This document shows, one piece after another, positions 7,881 through 13,685 of a stretch of 40,677 nt of DNA. Source of the stretch: a virus. The notes beneath the pieces were generated by a model. It made no database searches. It was not told where the DNA came from and saw only the letters and a program-made list of their open reading frames with translations. The number at the start of each line of letters is the position of its first letter. The stretch's first letter is position 1. The stretch spans positions 1-40,677 of IMG/VR virus record IMGVR_UViG_3300027976_000082; one strand, given 5' to 3'. Both the position numbers and the translations under genes were made by a program.

Positions 7881-7896
7881 CACAACAATTATACAC
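7881..7896 (-). promoter_or_regulatory. -10 box for the 1101-aa gene, leaderless start
   Basis: On the minus strand a perfect TATAAT (7893-7888) is followed by 7 nt and the ATG at 7880. No good -35 box is seen 16-18 nt upstream. No Shine-Dalgarno sequence is present. Confidence 0.6.
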
Positions 7897-7906
7897 AGGA
7901 ACTAGC

Positions 7907-8242
7907 CTAAAACACTCCGCCGTTGGTAAGTAATATGCCAGCGAGGATCCCAAACAGCCCGACGATGATCGTGACCATTCTGTCGATGTTCTTTTGACGG
8001 CCCTCTTTGACATCGTCATCGCGCTCGTCAAACTTCTCGGACAAGCGGCGCCTTTCGACTTTGACGGCCTCCTGAGCAATGCGCTGAGCCTCCAATGCAG
8101 TAACGCGGCCGTTAGTGGCCCGCACCTGAATCTTGATCTCAACTAACTCTTTGCCCTGACGAGCCTGACCCTCAGTGAGCGCACCCAACTGACTACTGAT
8201 CTTTCTGAGTTCGCTAACAATGTTGTCATGCTCCATGCCCAT
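7907..8242 (-). CDS. Holin-like or XhlA-like coiled-coil membrane protein
   Basis: A 111-aa protein with a soluble helical N-terminal part (ELRKISSQLGALTEGQARQG to EKFDERDDDVKEGRQKNIDR) and one C-terminal membrane helix, IIVGLFGILAGILL, ending TNGGVF. This is the layout of XhlA/DUF1515-type phage proteins that act with holins or as holins. The assignment rests on architecture only. There is no strong ribosome site; the start could be either ATG at 8242 or two codons later. It lies 67 nt after the small basic gene at 8309. Confidence 0.6.
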   Translation of the reverse strand: MGMEHDNIVSELRKISSQLGALTEGQARQGKELVEIKIQVRATNGRVTALEAQRIAQEAVKVERRRLSEKFDERDDDVKEGRQKNIDRMVTIIVGLFGILAGILLTNGGVF

Positions 8243-8308
8243 TACAACTTTGCTTGTCGAAATTTGAAAGCCTTTGTGCGAACATTCGCCAACCCGCTAG
8301 CCTTGTGC

Positions 8309-8473
8309 CTACGCCCTATCACGAAGAAACTGCTTTGTCAAGTGGCGATCCTTCCTGTTCTTCTGGCGACTAGAGCCACCGTGTTTGCCCGCGCCCGTCT
8401 GTTGGTACGCGGCCAGCGCCACTTTAGAGCCGCCGATTTTCGATAGTTCTAGGACTGATTTTATCTGAGTCAT
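8309..8473 (-). CDS. Small basic protein, 54 aa
   Basis: The frame reads MTQIKSVLELSKIGGSKVAL and continues through AAYQQTGAGKHGGSSRQKNR to a stop at 8309. The helix followed by a basic, glycine-rich tail (GKHGGSSRQKNRKDRH) looks like a real small nucleic-acid-associated phage protein. GGAG lies 7 nt before the ATG, which supports the start. No named family is recognised. It is transcribed from a region dense in inverted repeats (8484-8580). Confidence 0.6.
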   Translation of the reverse strand: MTQIKSVLELSKIGGSKVALAAYQQTGAGKHGGSSRQKNRKDRHLTKQFLRDRA

Positions 8474-8483
8474 TCTGAAGCTC

Positions 8484-8580
8484 CGGTTCGGTCTATAAAC
8501 GATGCGATCCTACCGTTTATAGATGCGAGGACCGCTTTTAGTTTGCTTTAGACAAATTAGCAAACTTTAGCAAACGAATA
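8484..8580 (-). promoter_or_regulatory. Palindrome cluster, probable regulatory region
   Basis: A perfect 10-bp inverted repeat TCTATAAACG (8492-8501) and CGTTTATAGA (8514-8523) has a 12-nt spacer. Each half is followed by ATGCGA. Just beyond lies AGTTTGCT (8540-8547) with its complement AGCAAACT (8559-8566) and a further AGCAAAC (8569-8575). TATAAA within the first repeat could be a -10 for the minus-strand gene at 8473. It reads as a two-site operator region. Confidence 0.5.
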
Positions 8581-8599
8581 CAGGTGAGCAGTTTACTCT

Positions 8600-8681
8600 G
8601 ACTGTAACGGGCTTCCGTTGCTCAGGTCAGTCCGGGTTCGGCAGTCTCCTTCTGTTGCTAGGGCGGAGACTCGCCCCCTAG
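8600..8681 (-). terminator. Stem-loop region after the 8678-8965 gene
   Basis: On the minus strand, right after the stop of the 8678 gene, a GGGCG-AGTCTC-CGCCC hairpin (8661-8676) is flanked by CTAG on both sides. A second hairpin AACGG-GCTT-CCGTT (8606-8619) sits inside GACTG/CAGTC (8600-8632). There is no U tract, so termination is only a possibility. I tested the region for a tRNA and found none. Confidence 0.35.
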
Positions 8682-8965
8682 TACCCAGCCTCTTCCTGAG
8701 GCTCAGCCATTATGACACCGATACCGATGCCGCCGAACTCCATGAACTCCTTAGGGAGCTTAAGAAGCTGGGAAGAACCAGCAAACACGCCTCCCATGGC
8801 ATCCACATCCACGCCCTGCGACTTAGCGATAGCAATCGCCAGCCGCTTCGCAGCCTCCTGCACCTCCTCTGAGGTATCGGAAGTGTCTACCTGATCTTCC
8901 AGCGCCTCCGACTCAAGCTGATCGAGTCGATAGCGCATGCCAGCAATTTCATTGTGAACATTCAT
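8678..8965 (-). CDS. Hypothetical protein, 95 aa
   Basis: The product begins MNVHNEIAGMRYRLDQLESE, an acidic amphipathic helix, followed by a second helix (VQEAAKRLAIAIAKSQGVDV) and a glycine-rich tail (GGIGIGVIMAEP). No family is recognised. AAAGGGGGTG lies just upstream of the ATG, and the start overlaps the preceding stop (TAATG). It is the last gene of the operon that starts with the leaderless gene at 9981. Confidence 0.65.
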   Translation of the reverse strand: MNVHNEIAGMRYRLDQLESEALEDQVDTSDTSEEVQEAAKRLAIAIAKSQGVDVDAMGGVFAGSSQLLKLPKEFMEFGGIGIGVIMAEPQEEAGY

Positions 8966-9072
8966 TATTTTTCACCCCCTTTGCCAAAAATTCGGTCGCC
9001 AATAAGATCAGTGATCTTGATCAATCCGTAAACCACGATCACGACGCTGATAACTAAAAATACTCCGCACAT
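8965..9072 (-). CDS. 35-aa single-span membrane peptide
   Basis: The frame reads MCGVFLVISVVIVVYGLIKI and ends TDLIGDRIFGKGGEK: one clear membrane helix and a basic cytoplasmic tail. The stop overlaps the next start (TAATG), and the start lies 2 nt after the stop of the upstream gene. Position inside a closely packed operon and codon-level plausibility support it; the function is unknown. Confidence 0.55.
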   Translation of the reverse strand: MCGVFLVISVVIVVYGLIKITDLIGDRIFGKGGEK

Positions 9073-9074
9073 TA

Positions 9075-9257
9075 CTATTGGTTGAAGGACCTAAGGTTTG
9101 GGTACATGTCCTGTAGGAGCGCGTTTAACATAAACGCTCCATCAGGTGCAATTTCCTCGATTGCCTCAAGCTCTGCAACCGCTTCCGTAAACTGGTCCGG
9201 GTCGACACCAAAGGTTTCTTGAAGCATGCTCAAAAAGCGCTCTACGTCATCACCCAT
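9075..9257 (-). CDS. Hypothetical acidic protein, 60 aa
   Basis: The product begins MGDDVERFLSMLQETFGVDP and is strongly acidic (TEAVAELEAIEEIAPDG). GGAGG lies 7 nt upstream, and the start shares one base with the stop of the plasmid-related gene (TAATG). No family is recognised. Confidence 0.6.
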   Translation of the reverse strand: MGDDVERFLSMLQETFGVDPDQFTEAVAELEAIEEIAPDGAFMLNALLQDMYPNLRSFNQ

Positions 9258-9568
9258 TAGTAATCCTCCGACAGCATCAGCGTGGTCGAGCGGCGGAGGC
9301 CCTCAGCGTCCTCGGCCTCGGTGATGACAAAGAACTCTTGGTCGCCCTCTTTGTAAAGGCTAACGATACGCGCTCCATCTTGAAGAGCGTCGTCATTGGC
9401 CTTAGCATCTTCCTTACAGATCTCTCCCCAATCGCCTCGATGGTGACGAGCGATCATTGGGGCCGCAATGCGGCGATGGTTGCCCTCGGAATTAAGATCG
9501 GACATCTTGTCGACCGCATCAACGGTTGCGACGATGCGCCCCAAGCTAAACTTTTCAGAACGAGTCAC
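9257..9568 (-). CDS. Plasmid-related protein family member
   Basis: A 103-aa product starting VTRSEKFSLGRIVATVDAVD. It contains RHHRGDWGEICKEDAKANDD, then ALQDGARIVSLYKEGDQEFF, VITEAE and a terminal LSEDY. GDWG..C.ED...ND.AL..G.RI.S.Y......ITE....T...L.EDY is the signature of a small family found on plasmids and phages and usually labelled plasmid-related protein; its role is undetermined. The GTG start overlaps the preceding TGA (GTGA, 9565-9568). A longer frame upstream would be wholly inside the previous gene. Confidence 0.8.
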   Translation of the reverse strand: MTRSEKFSLGRIVATVDAVDKMSDLNSEGNHRRIAAPMIARHHRGDWGEICKEDAKANDDALQDGARIVSLYKEGDQEFFVITEAEDAEGLRRSTTLMLSEDY

Positions 9569-9981
9569 GGGTTTTCCTTTTGTAGGTGATAGCGCATGTC
9601 GGCTTCTATCTCTGCCGCATCGGCATCCCAATCGCGATCAGAGAGTTCTTCGTTGCCGATCTCGTTGATGTGGTCTTCGATGGCGTCCCAAACTGCTGAG
9701 CGCTCCTTGCCAAAAAAGGCGTCCGCCCGGAAGTAGCGCGACGCATGGCGCTGATCGTCGGCGTCGCAGCAGGAGCCGATCAGTACCTTTTCGAGGCCGT
9801 CGGCGTCATGAATGGCAAGACGCAAAGAGCTAAACGTGAGCATGTCTGGCGAAATAAAAACGCGTTGCTCGTGCCAGTTGTCTTCCATGTCGGCTTCGAT
9901 CCCCCAGAGCGAGACAACAATCTTGTCTCCGTTTCCGAAGGAGCTAACGAGGAGATTTTCGATTAGATCAGGTTTGAACAT
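9565..9981 (-). CDS. Hypothetical protein, 138 aa
   Basis: The first gene of a five-gene leftward operon. The product begins MFKPDLIENLLVSSFGNGDK, has a beta-rich half (IVVSLWGIEADMEDNWHEQR) and an acidic helical end (DWDADAAEIEADMRYHL). No family is recognised. The start is set by an extended -10 box ending 6 nt upstream, with no Shine-Dalgarno sequence. Confidence 0.65.
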   Translation of the reverse strand: MFKPDLIENLLVSSFGNGDKIVVSLWGIEADMEDNWHEQRVFISPDMLTFSSLRLAIHDADGLEKVLIGSCCDADDQRHASRYFRADAFFGKERSAVWDAIEDHINEIGNEELSDRDWDADAAEIEADMRYHLQKENP

Positions 9982-9996
9982 GTGATCAGTATAGCA
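9982..9996 (-). promoter_or_regulatory. Extended -10 promoter, leaderless start
   Basis: On the minus strand TGCTATACT (9996-9988) is followed by GATCAC and the ATG at 9981. No convincing -35 box is present, which is usual for extended -10 promoters. Confidence 0.7.
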
Positions 9997-10013
9997 GAAT
10001 CAAACGGAAAGAT

Positions 10014-10358
10014 CTAGTGGTCGTCTTCCCAGCAGATTTCGCCAGCGCAGACGCCGTCGGCGTCGGGTACGTCGTAGCGCTCAGCGTCAATGACGCTAAT
10101 CAGGCCGCCCTTCTGCCGCCAGCCAACAGCGGCAGTTCTAGCCGCAGCGATGGCCGCGTCCAGATCATCCCCTTCGCCAACCTTTAGGGCGTCAAGACTA
10201 GGCTGCCGTAGGTGTCGGGCTTCGCCGGGTCGGGGCGTTGTGTGATCTTGAGTGGCCGCCCTGTCTGGCGGGGTTGGCCCTTCCCGGCTTCTCCCATTGG
10301 GTGAGTGTAGGGGGCGGGCGGGTCGGGTTGCTGCTAGGCGGTGCTGCCGGTTGCCCAA
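10014..10358 (-). CDS. Small phage protein, start unresolved, possibly frameshifted
   Basis: The second half (KVGEGDDLDAAIAAARTAAV, then GLISVIDAERYDVPDADG and CAGEICWEDDH) looks like genuine coding sequence. The upstream part of this frame (Arg/Pro-rich, GC-rich) does not. The only initiator in frame is a TTG at 10358 inside the preceding gene. A different frame from an ATG at 10297 gives plausible protein up to about 10195 (TQRPDPAKPDTYGSLVL), just where this frame becomes plausible. I therefore suspect one gene of about 284 nt with a single-base shift near 10190-10200. Confidence 0.4.
   Translation of the reverse strand: MGNRQHRLAATRPARPLHSPNGRSREGPTPPDRAATQDHTTPRPGEARHLRQPSLDALKVGEGDDLDAAIAAARTAAVGWRQKGGLISVIDAERYDVPDADGVCAGEICWEDDH
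10184..10297 (-). CDS. 37-aa frame, probably the 5-prime part of the 10014 gene
   Basis: It begins MGEAGKGQPRQTGRPLKITQ and ends DPAKPDTYGSLVLTP. A TACACT box ends 6 nt before the ATG (10309-10304), the same geometry as the leaderless start at 16927, although without TG upstream. The DP.KP.TYG pattern is the kind of N-terminus expected before the acidic helix encoded in the next frame downstream. Confidence 0.35.
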   Translation of the reverse strand: MGEAGKGQPRQTGRPLKITQRPDPAKPDTYGSLVLTP

Positions 10359-10660
10359 GCGGTCGTAACGTCGCTGACGCTGCGGTCGTCCTCGCCGGTG
10401 GTCTCCAGTATGAGAACGTCGCCAACGAGGGGCTGTCCGAATAGCTCGGTCGCGCGCGGGTTTGAGGGCAGGCCGCGCATCAAGCCGTCCTCATTGACGT
10501 AGCCAACTGCGCCGAACGTCCTGAACGGGCTGTCGCGCCTGCCTAGTGGTATGACGACCTCAATGTAGCCGCCAACGACGGCCTGATAGTCGTCTAGGCC
10601 GTCAACGTCAATCTTGCTGACGGGCAGGGCGGGGTCGGTTGGTACAACGAGTCCAATCAT
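10334..10660 (-). CDS. DUF3846-type protein
   Basis: A 108-aa protein beginning MIGLVVPTDPALPVSKIDVD. It continues LDDYQAVVGGYIEVVIPLGR and VNEDGLMRGLPSNPRATELF, ending in a GDVLIL strand. Initial hydrophobic strand, (L)..YQ..VGG.IE.V, N.DG....LP.N..AT.LFG and (V/I)GDV(L/I) is the layout of DUF3846, a common accessory domain in phages and actinobacteria without known activity. The ATG at 10660 was chosen for its ribosome site, GGAGGG 7 nt upstream. Confidence 0.8.
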   Translation of the reverse strand: MIGLVVPTDPALPVSKIDVDGLDDYQAVVGGYIEVVIPLGRRDSPFRTFGAVGYVNEDGLMRGLPSNPRATELFGQPLVGDVLILETTGEDDRSVSDVTTAWATGSTA

Positions 10661-10758
10661 CTTGTGTCCCTCCACTGTTTGCGGGCGTGGCGCATAATCG
10701 CGCGCGGCCGGGTTGTCGTAATCCTCAAGCGTAAAGCACGCTCTCGATGTACGTCGTC

Positions 10759-11556
10759 TTAAACCGCATCGAAGCTCTTCTTCCGCTCATTGAAGACGTC
10801 CTTGATGAAGGCCTTCTGGACCTTCCGCAGGGCACGAGCGTGCTTGTGACCGTCGCTGAGAAGAGACCCGGCAAGAGCTGGCTTGCCGGACGGGCCGCAT
10901 CGCACACACAGCTCATTGTGGACGGCATCATCGAGCCGCGCCTTGGAGGTCTCATAGACATCCCGGTAAGGGCTACGCTTGGCGTTTCCAATCCCTCCTC
11001 GATGGTTGCCTGTGACCTTGATGCAAGACTCTGCGATCAAGAAGGAGCGCATCTTGCCCTCATGGTTCCAAGCGGCCCGTTCTCCGCGCTTCTTACGCTG
11101 TCCGGGAGCCAGTCCGAGGTACTTCCACAATTCGGAATGGTCGCGCCTCATGCGGCCTTCGGCTCCGTTCCAGCAAGGGTCGTCTACCGCAGCCAAAAAT
11201 CGTGCGGCTTGCTTGAAACCAACCCCGGGGGTCGAGGCCACGAAGCTTCCTAGCGGATGCCTCTTCATTGCCTTTTCCAATGCCTTTATCAAGCCCTTCT
11301 CGGTGTCGTCAAGGTGAGCGCGGATCGCTTGGTACTCCACAGGGACGACATCGGAGCCAGTCTCTGCTAGCAGGCTTCTAATCCGGTTGTCCTGCGCCAT
11401 CCGCACCGACTCGATGTCGTTGAGAGCTTCGGCGTAGAACAGCAGGTCGCGCTGTGCATCTAAGTATGGTCCAGTGACGGAGCAGCTCTGGCTTTGCAAT
11501 CGCAGTCGCTCAGCGGGTGGGGTTTGGTCACTAGACGATTTCATTTTGCTGGTCAT
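10759..11556 (-). CDS. IS110-like Tnp-domain protein lacking the RuvC half
   Basis: A 265-aa product starting MTSKMKSSSDQTPPAERLRL. After about 70 unassigned helical residues comes a coiled coil, then the helix-hairpin-helix-like STPGVGFKQAARFLAAVDDP, LWKYLGLAPGQRKKRGERAA, GKMRSFLIAES and YRDVYETSKARLDDA. These follow the order of the C-terminal domain of IS110/IS116/IS902 transposases (GLxP...KRG...LR..L....). The N-terminal DEDD RuvC-like domain of full IS110 enzymes (usually 300-450 aa) is absent. The serine expected just after GLxP, before KRG, is not there (GQRKKRG). The protein therefore may bind nucleic acid without transposing. The start has AGGAGG 4 nt upstream. Confidence 0.7.
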   Translation of the reverse strand: MTSKMKSSSDQTPPAERLRLQSQSCSVTGPYLDAQRDLLFYAEALNDIESVRMAQDNRIRSLLAETGSDVVPVEYQAIRAHLDDTEKGLIKALEKAMKRHPLGSFVASTPGVGFKQAARFLAAVDDPCWNGAEGRMRRDHSELWKYLGLAPGQRKKRGERAAWNHEGKMRSFLIAESCIKVTGNHRGGIGNAKRSPYRDVYETSKARLDDAVHNELCVRCGPSGKPALAGSLLSDGHKHARALRKVQKAFIKDVFNERKKSFDAV

Positions 11557-11574
11557 CACTCCTCCTAAGTTGTT

Positions 11575-11743
11575 GCCCAAACGACGCGGTGATTATGGCC
11601 TTTCGGCGGATCGGAAATGGTCGTTTGGGCTGGGCGTCCTGCCTCTGGCCTTGCGGCGCATTCGGGATGGCCCGTAGATCAAAGTTGTCCCAAGCGGCGG
11701 GTTCATCCTAGCCTTGCGGCGCAGACATGATGGCCGCTTGGGA
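11575..11743 (-). ncRNA. Triple stem-loop RNA candidate with GNRA hairpins
   Basis: Read on the minus strand, two full units and one partial unit share one plan. Unit A (11575-11630) and unit C (11688-11743) each have a perfect 11-bp outer stem, 12-nt loops on both sides and an inner GCC-GNRA-GGC hairpin (GAAA in A, GCAA in C). Unit B (11632-11673) has the same inner hairpin (GCAA) and loop lengths, but only a 4-bp outer stem (GGGC/GCCC) because its left arm overlaps unit A. The outer stems of A and C differ at three pairs, all compensated. GNRA loops exist only on the minus strand, which is also the sense of the neighbouring IS110-like gene whose ribosome site follows directly. It could be a guide-type RNA or a structured leader. 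Confidence 0.6.
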
Positions 11744-11750
11744 GTTACCA

Positions 11751-12200
11751 TCACAAGTACAACTGGGAGCGCGTAGCGCGCCCGCGCACTGGGTGGACGA
11801 GTTCTCCTACGGTTGCGAAGCCAGAAGCCTTTAACTCGTCGAGAAGAGCTTGATACTGCGCCCCCTTGGCATTGGCAGAGGCAGCCATCTCCTTGTATCG
11901 CTCCACGATATCTGTCAGATCGGACACGGTCAGTTCATCAACGAACTTATTGATGAACGGAGCGACCTCGCGGTACTTGGACCAGCGAGAAGGGCCGGGA
12001 CCCGTTGAGGGTTCGGTTTCGATGTGCACCCTATCGAGCCGATGGTGATTCGCAACCCGTTGCGCGAGCGCCCACTCTAGGAACTCGTCGAAGTCTGAGG
12101 CTTGGAGGGATTGCGGTACGAGTCCCTTGGCGACGACAACGGGATCAGGAGAGGCCCCGGGCTTTTCCATTTCGCTGCGGATTAGCTCATCAATGATCAT
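11751..12200 (-). CDS. Hypothetical protein, 149 aa
   Basis: The product begins MIIDELIRSEMEKPGASPDP and is mainly helical (FINKFVDELTVSDLTDIVER, then YQALLDELKASGFATVGELV) with a basic C-terminus (RGRATRSQ). No family is recognised. It is coupled by ATGA to the ArdC-like gene and so probably shares its operator-controlled promoter. Its stop lies 8 nt before the triple stem-loop region. Confidence 0.65.
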   Translation of the reverse strand: MIIDELIRSEMEKPGASPDPVVVAKGLVPQSLQASDFDEFLEWALAQRVANHHRLDRVHIETEPSTGPGPSRWSKYREVAPFINKFVDELTVSDLTDIVERYKEMAASANAKGAQYQALLDELKASGFATVGELVHPVRGRATRSQLYL

Positions 12201-13165
12201 GCGGTTCCTTTTGGTTGATTGGATGCTTCCTTGTCGTCCTCATAGGTCTTGCCGATGATGAAGTCGGAAGCCCGCTGGGCCTTGGACGCAGCCTGCACCA
12301 GCAGCTTCTTGTCCTCCTTGAATCGCTTAAGCCATGAGGCTAGGTAATTCGCGGAGTTGTCCTGAACGGGGACATCGATTCCGGCGATAGCGGACACCAT
12401 CGAGGCCCCCATCTCTGCCACAAGCTCTTCCTTGGCGTACGGATCCTTCCCGAAGGTTGCCCAGTCCTTGACGCGGTGCAGGCGGTCTTCGTGACCCGTC
12501 GAATGCACAAGCTCATGGTAGGCAGTGTGGTAGTAGTACTCTGCCGACTGGAACTGCTCCTGATCGGGAAGATGGACACAATCCAGTGAAGGGACATAGC
12601 AAGCGCGGTCTCCGCGATGCATGATCTTGGGAGCGTTCGGCATCTCGTCGATGATCGACTGAGCCTCCTGAATGGGATCGAACTCCTTTTCCTCGATCTC
12701 GGCCGGGATCTTGTCCTCGATGCCTTCGACCTGATCAACATTGAAGACATTGTAGTAGTTGAGCAGCGGGAGCTTGGTCTTGACCGGCTTGCCGTTCTTG
12801 TCCTTGATCTTCTGCCCGTTGACGATCTTATCGACGGTCAAGAGCTTCCAGAAGATCACGAGCGTAGACTTCTCGCCCTTGCGGACCTGTCCGCCCAGAG
12901 CGTCCGCCTGCTTGTAGGTAAGCCAGTAAGAGCGCTTGTAGCCCTCGGTCTGCGCAGTGAAGTCCAGAAGGAAAGGGTTGATGCCCCGATAAGCCTTCTT
13001 GGTCTTCAGGTTGGCATGAGCGGTCGAGAGCTTCCAAGGGCGCTGCCAAGGAACGGTGCCGCCCTCAAGGGCCTCGATCATGCGATTGGTGACCGCCTCG
13101 TAAATCTCTTCCGTGGACTTACCACGGCGAGTAGGCTTAGGCTTTGTGGCGGTGGCGGTGGTCAT
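12197..13165 (-). CDS. ardC: ArdC-like antirestriction protein with zincin domain
   Basis: A 322-aa protein with the two-domain plan of ArdC. An N-terminal ssDNA-binding domain (about residues 15-145) has IEALEGGTVPWQRPW, INPFLLDFTA and the F...QV.KGEKST.V.FWK segment. A C-terminal metallopeptidase domain has YYYHTAYHELVHSTGHEDRL, the HExxH at 217-221, and EELVAEMGA near 246-254 supplying the third ligand. ArdC proteins of plasmids protect incoming DNA against host restriction. The start at 13165 was chosen for its TGGAGA ribosome site. A GTG at 13204 would lie inside the promoter. It is the first gene of its operon. Confidence 0.85.
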   Translation of the reverse strand: MTTATATKPKPTRRGKSTEEIYEAVTNRMIEALEGGTVPWQRPWKLSTAHANLKTKKAYRGINPFLLDFTAQTEGYKRSYWLTYKQADALGGQVRKGEKSTLVIFWKLLTVDKIVNGQKIKDKNGKPVKTKLPLLNYYNVFNVDQVEGIEDKIPAEIEEKEFDPIQEAQSIIDEMPNAPKIMHRGDRACYVPSLDCVHLPDQEQFQSAEYYYHTAYHELVHSTGHEDRLHRVKDWATFGKDPYAKEELVAEMGASMVSAIAGIDVPVQDNSANYLASWLKRFKEDKKLLVQAASKAQRASDFIIGKTYEDDKEASNQPKGTA

Positions 13166-13183
13166 GAATCTCCAAAGGGTTGC

Positions 13184-13219
13184 ATGTGTCCCTAAGTATA
13201 GCACACCCTAGGGACACAT
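13184..13219 (-). promoter_or_regulatory. ardC promoter flanked by an 11-bp inverted-repeat operator
   Basis: ATGTGTCCCTA (13184-13194) and its exact complement TAGGGACACAT (13209-13219) enclose 14 nt. Those 14 nt contain the minus-strand extended -10 TGCTATACT (13203-13195). A dimeric repressor bound here would cover the -10 box. Half-site centres are 25 bp apart. Transcription would start about 25-30 nt before the ATG at 13165, giving a short leader with a ribosome site, unlike the leaderless promoters. Confidence 0.65.
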
Positions 13220-13235
13220 ACAACAACCTATGAGA

Positions 13236-13685
13236 TCATCGCTTGGGGCGCCACCTAAGAACGATCCCTTTGCGGGCACGCTCAAACTTCCAGCCCTTGA
13301 CGGGCTTACCGCGATAAAGCTGCGAACGCGGCACCGACTTGAAGGTGACCGTTCGACGACCAAACGAATTCATCCAAGAGCAACTGTTTGACCAGATGTC
13401 TAGAACGAATCCGGGTCCACCCCGATCCATAATCAGATACCAAGTCCTACCTTGCACGACACGGGGGCGGACAAGTTCGATCCATGTCCCGAGCGGCAGG
13501 AAATTGTTTGCGGCGTAGCCTAAACTCACGGTGCGTCCGGAGGCTGTATCCGTAGTGCTGCCGTCGCAGCTAGCGTATGCGGTCGCGCTACCTGTGTAAG
13601 TCGCCGCGTTTGCGACAGCCAGACTGCTGACCATAAACGCGACTACCGCCAAGGCAGTCAGTCCGGCAGATCTAACGGCCTTCAT
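13236..13685 (-). CDS. Exported 3D-domain (double-psi barrel) cell-wall protein
   Basis: A 149-aa protein with a signal peptide (MKAVRSAGLTALAVVAFMVS, cleavage probably after ANA) followed by ATAYASCDGSTTDTASGRTV, AANNFLPLGTWIELV, YLIMDRGGPGFVLDIWSNSC and FGRRTVTF. LGT.I......G....I.DRGG....DIW...C....FG.R.V is the 3D-domain/RlpA-like barrel with the conserved aspartates seen in peptidoglycan lytic proteins. The stop of the preceding Rpf-like gene overlaps its start (TAATG), and GGGGA lies upstream. Together they look like a secreted lysis or wall-remodelling pair. Confidence 0.75.
   Translation of the reverse strand: MKAVRSAGLTALAVVAFMVSSLAVANAATYTGSATAYASCDGSTTDTASGRTVSLGYAANNFLPLGTWIELVRPRVVQGRTWYLIMDRGGPGFVLDIWSNSCSWMNSFGRRTVTFKSVPRSQLYRGKPVKGWKFERARKGIVLRWRPKR

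Noticed and set aside
8590-8681. tRNA-like stretch with GGTTCG and several stems
   Set aside because: No consistent acceptor, anticodon and T arms can be formed on either strand.
10661-11750. A complete IS110 insertion sequence
   Set aside because: No RuvC half, no catalytic serine and no visible element ends; neighbours abut directly.
12617-13195. 192-aa open frame on the plus strand
   Set aside because: Antisense shadow of ardC, whose two domains are unmistakable.
13166-13204. GTG start at 13204 for ardC
   Set aside because: It would begin within the -10 box and add 13 residues; the ATG at 13165 has a ribosome site.
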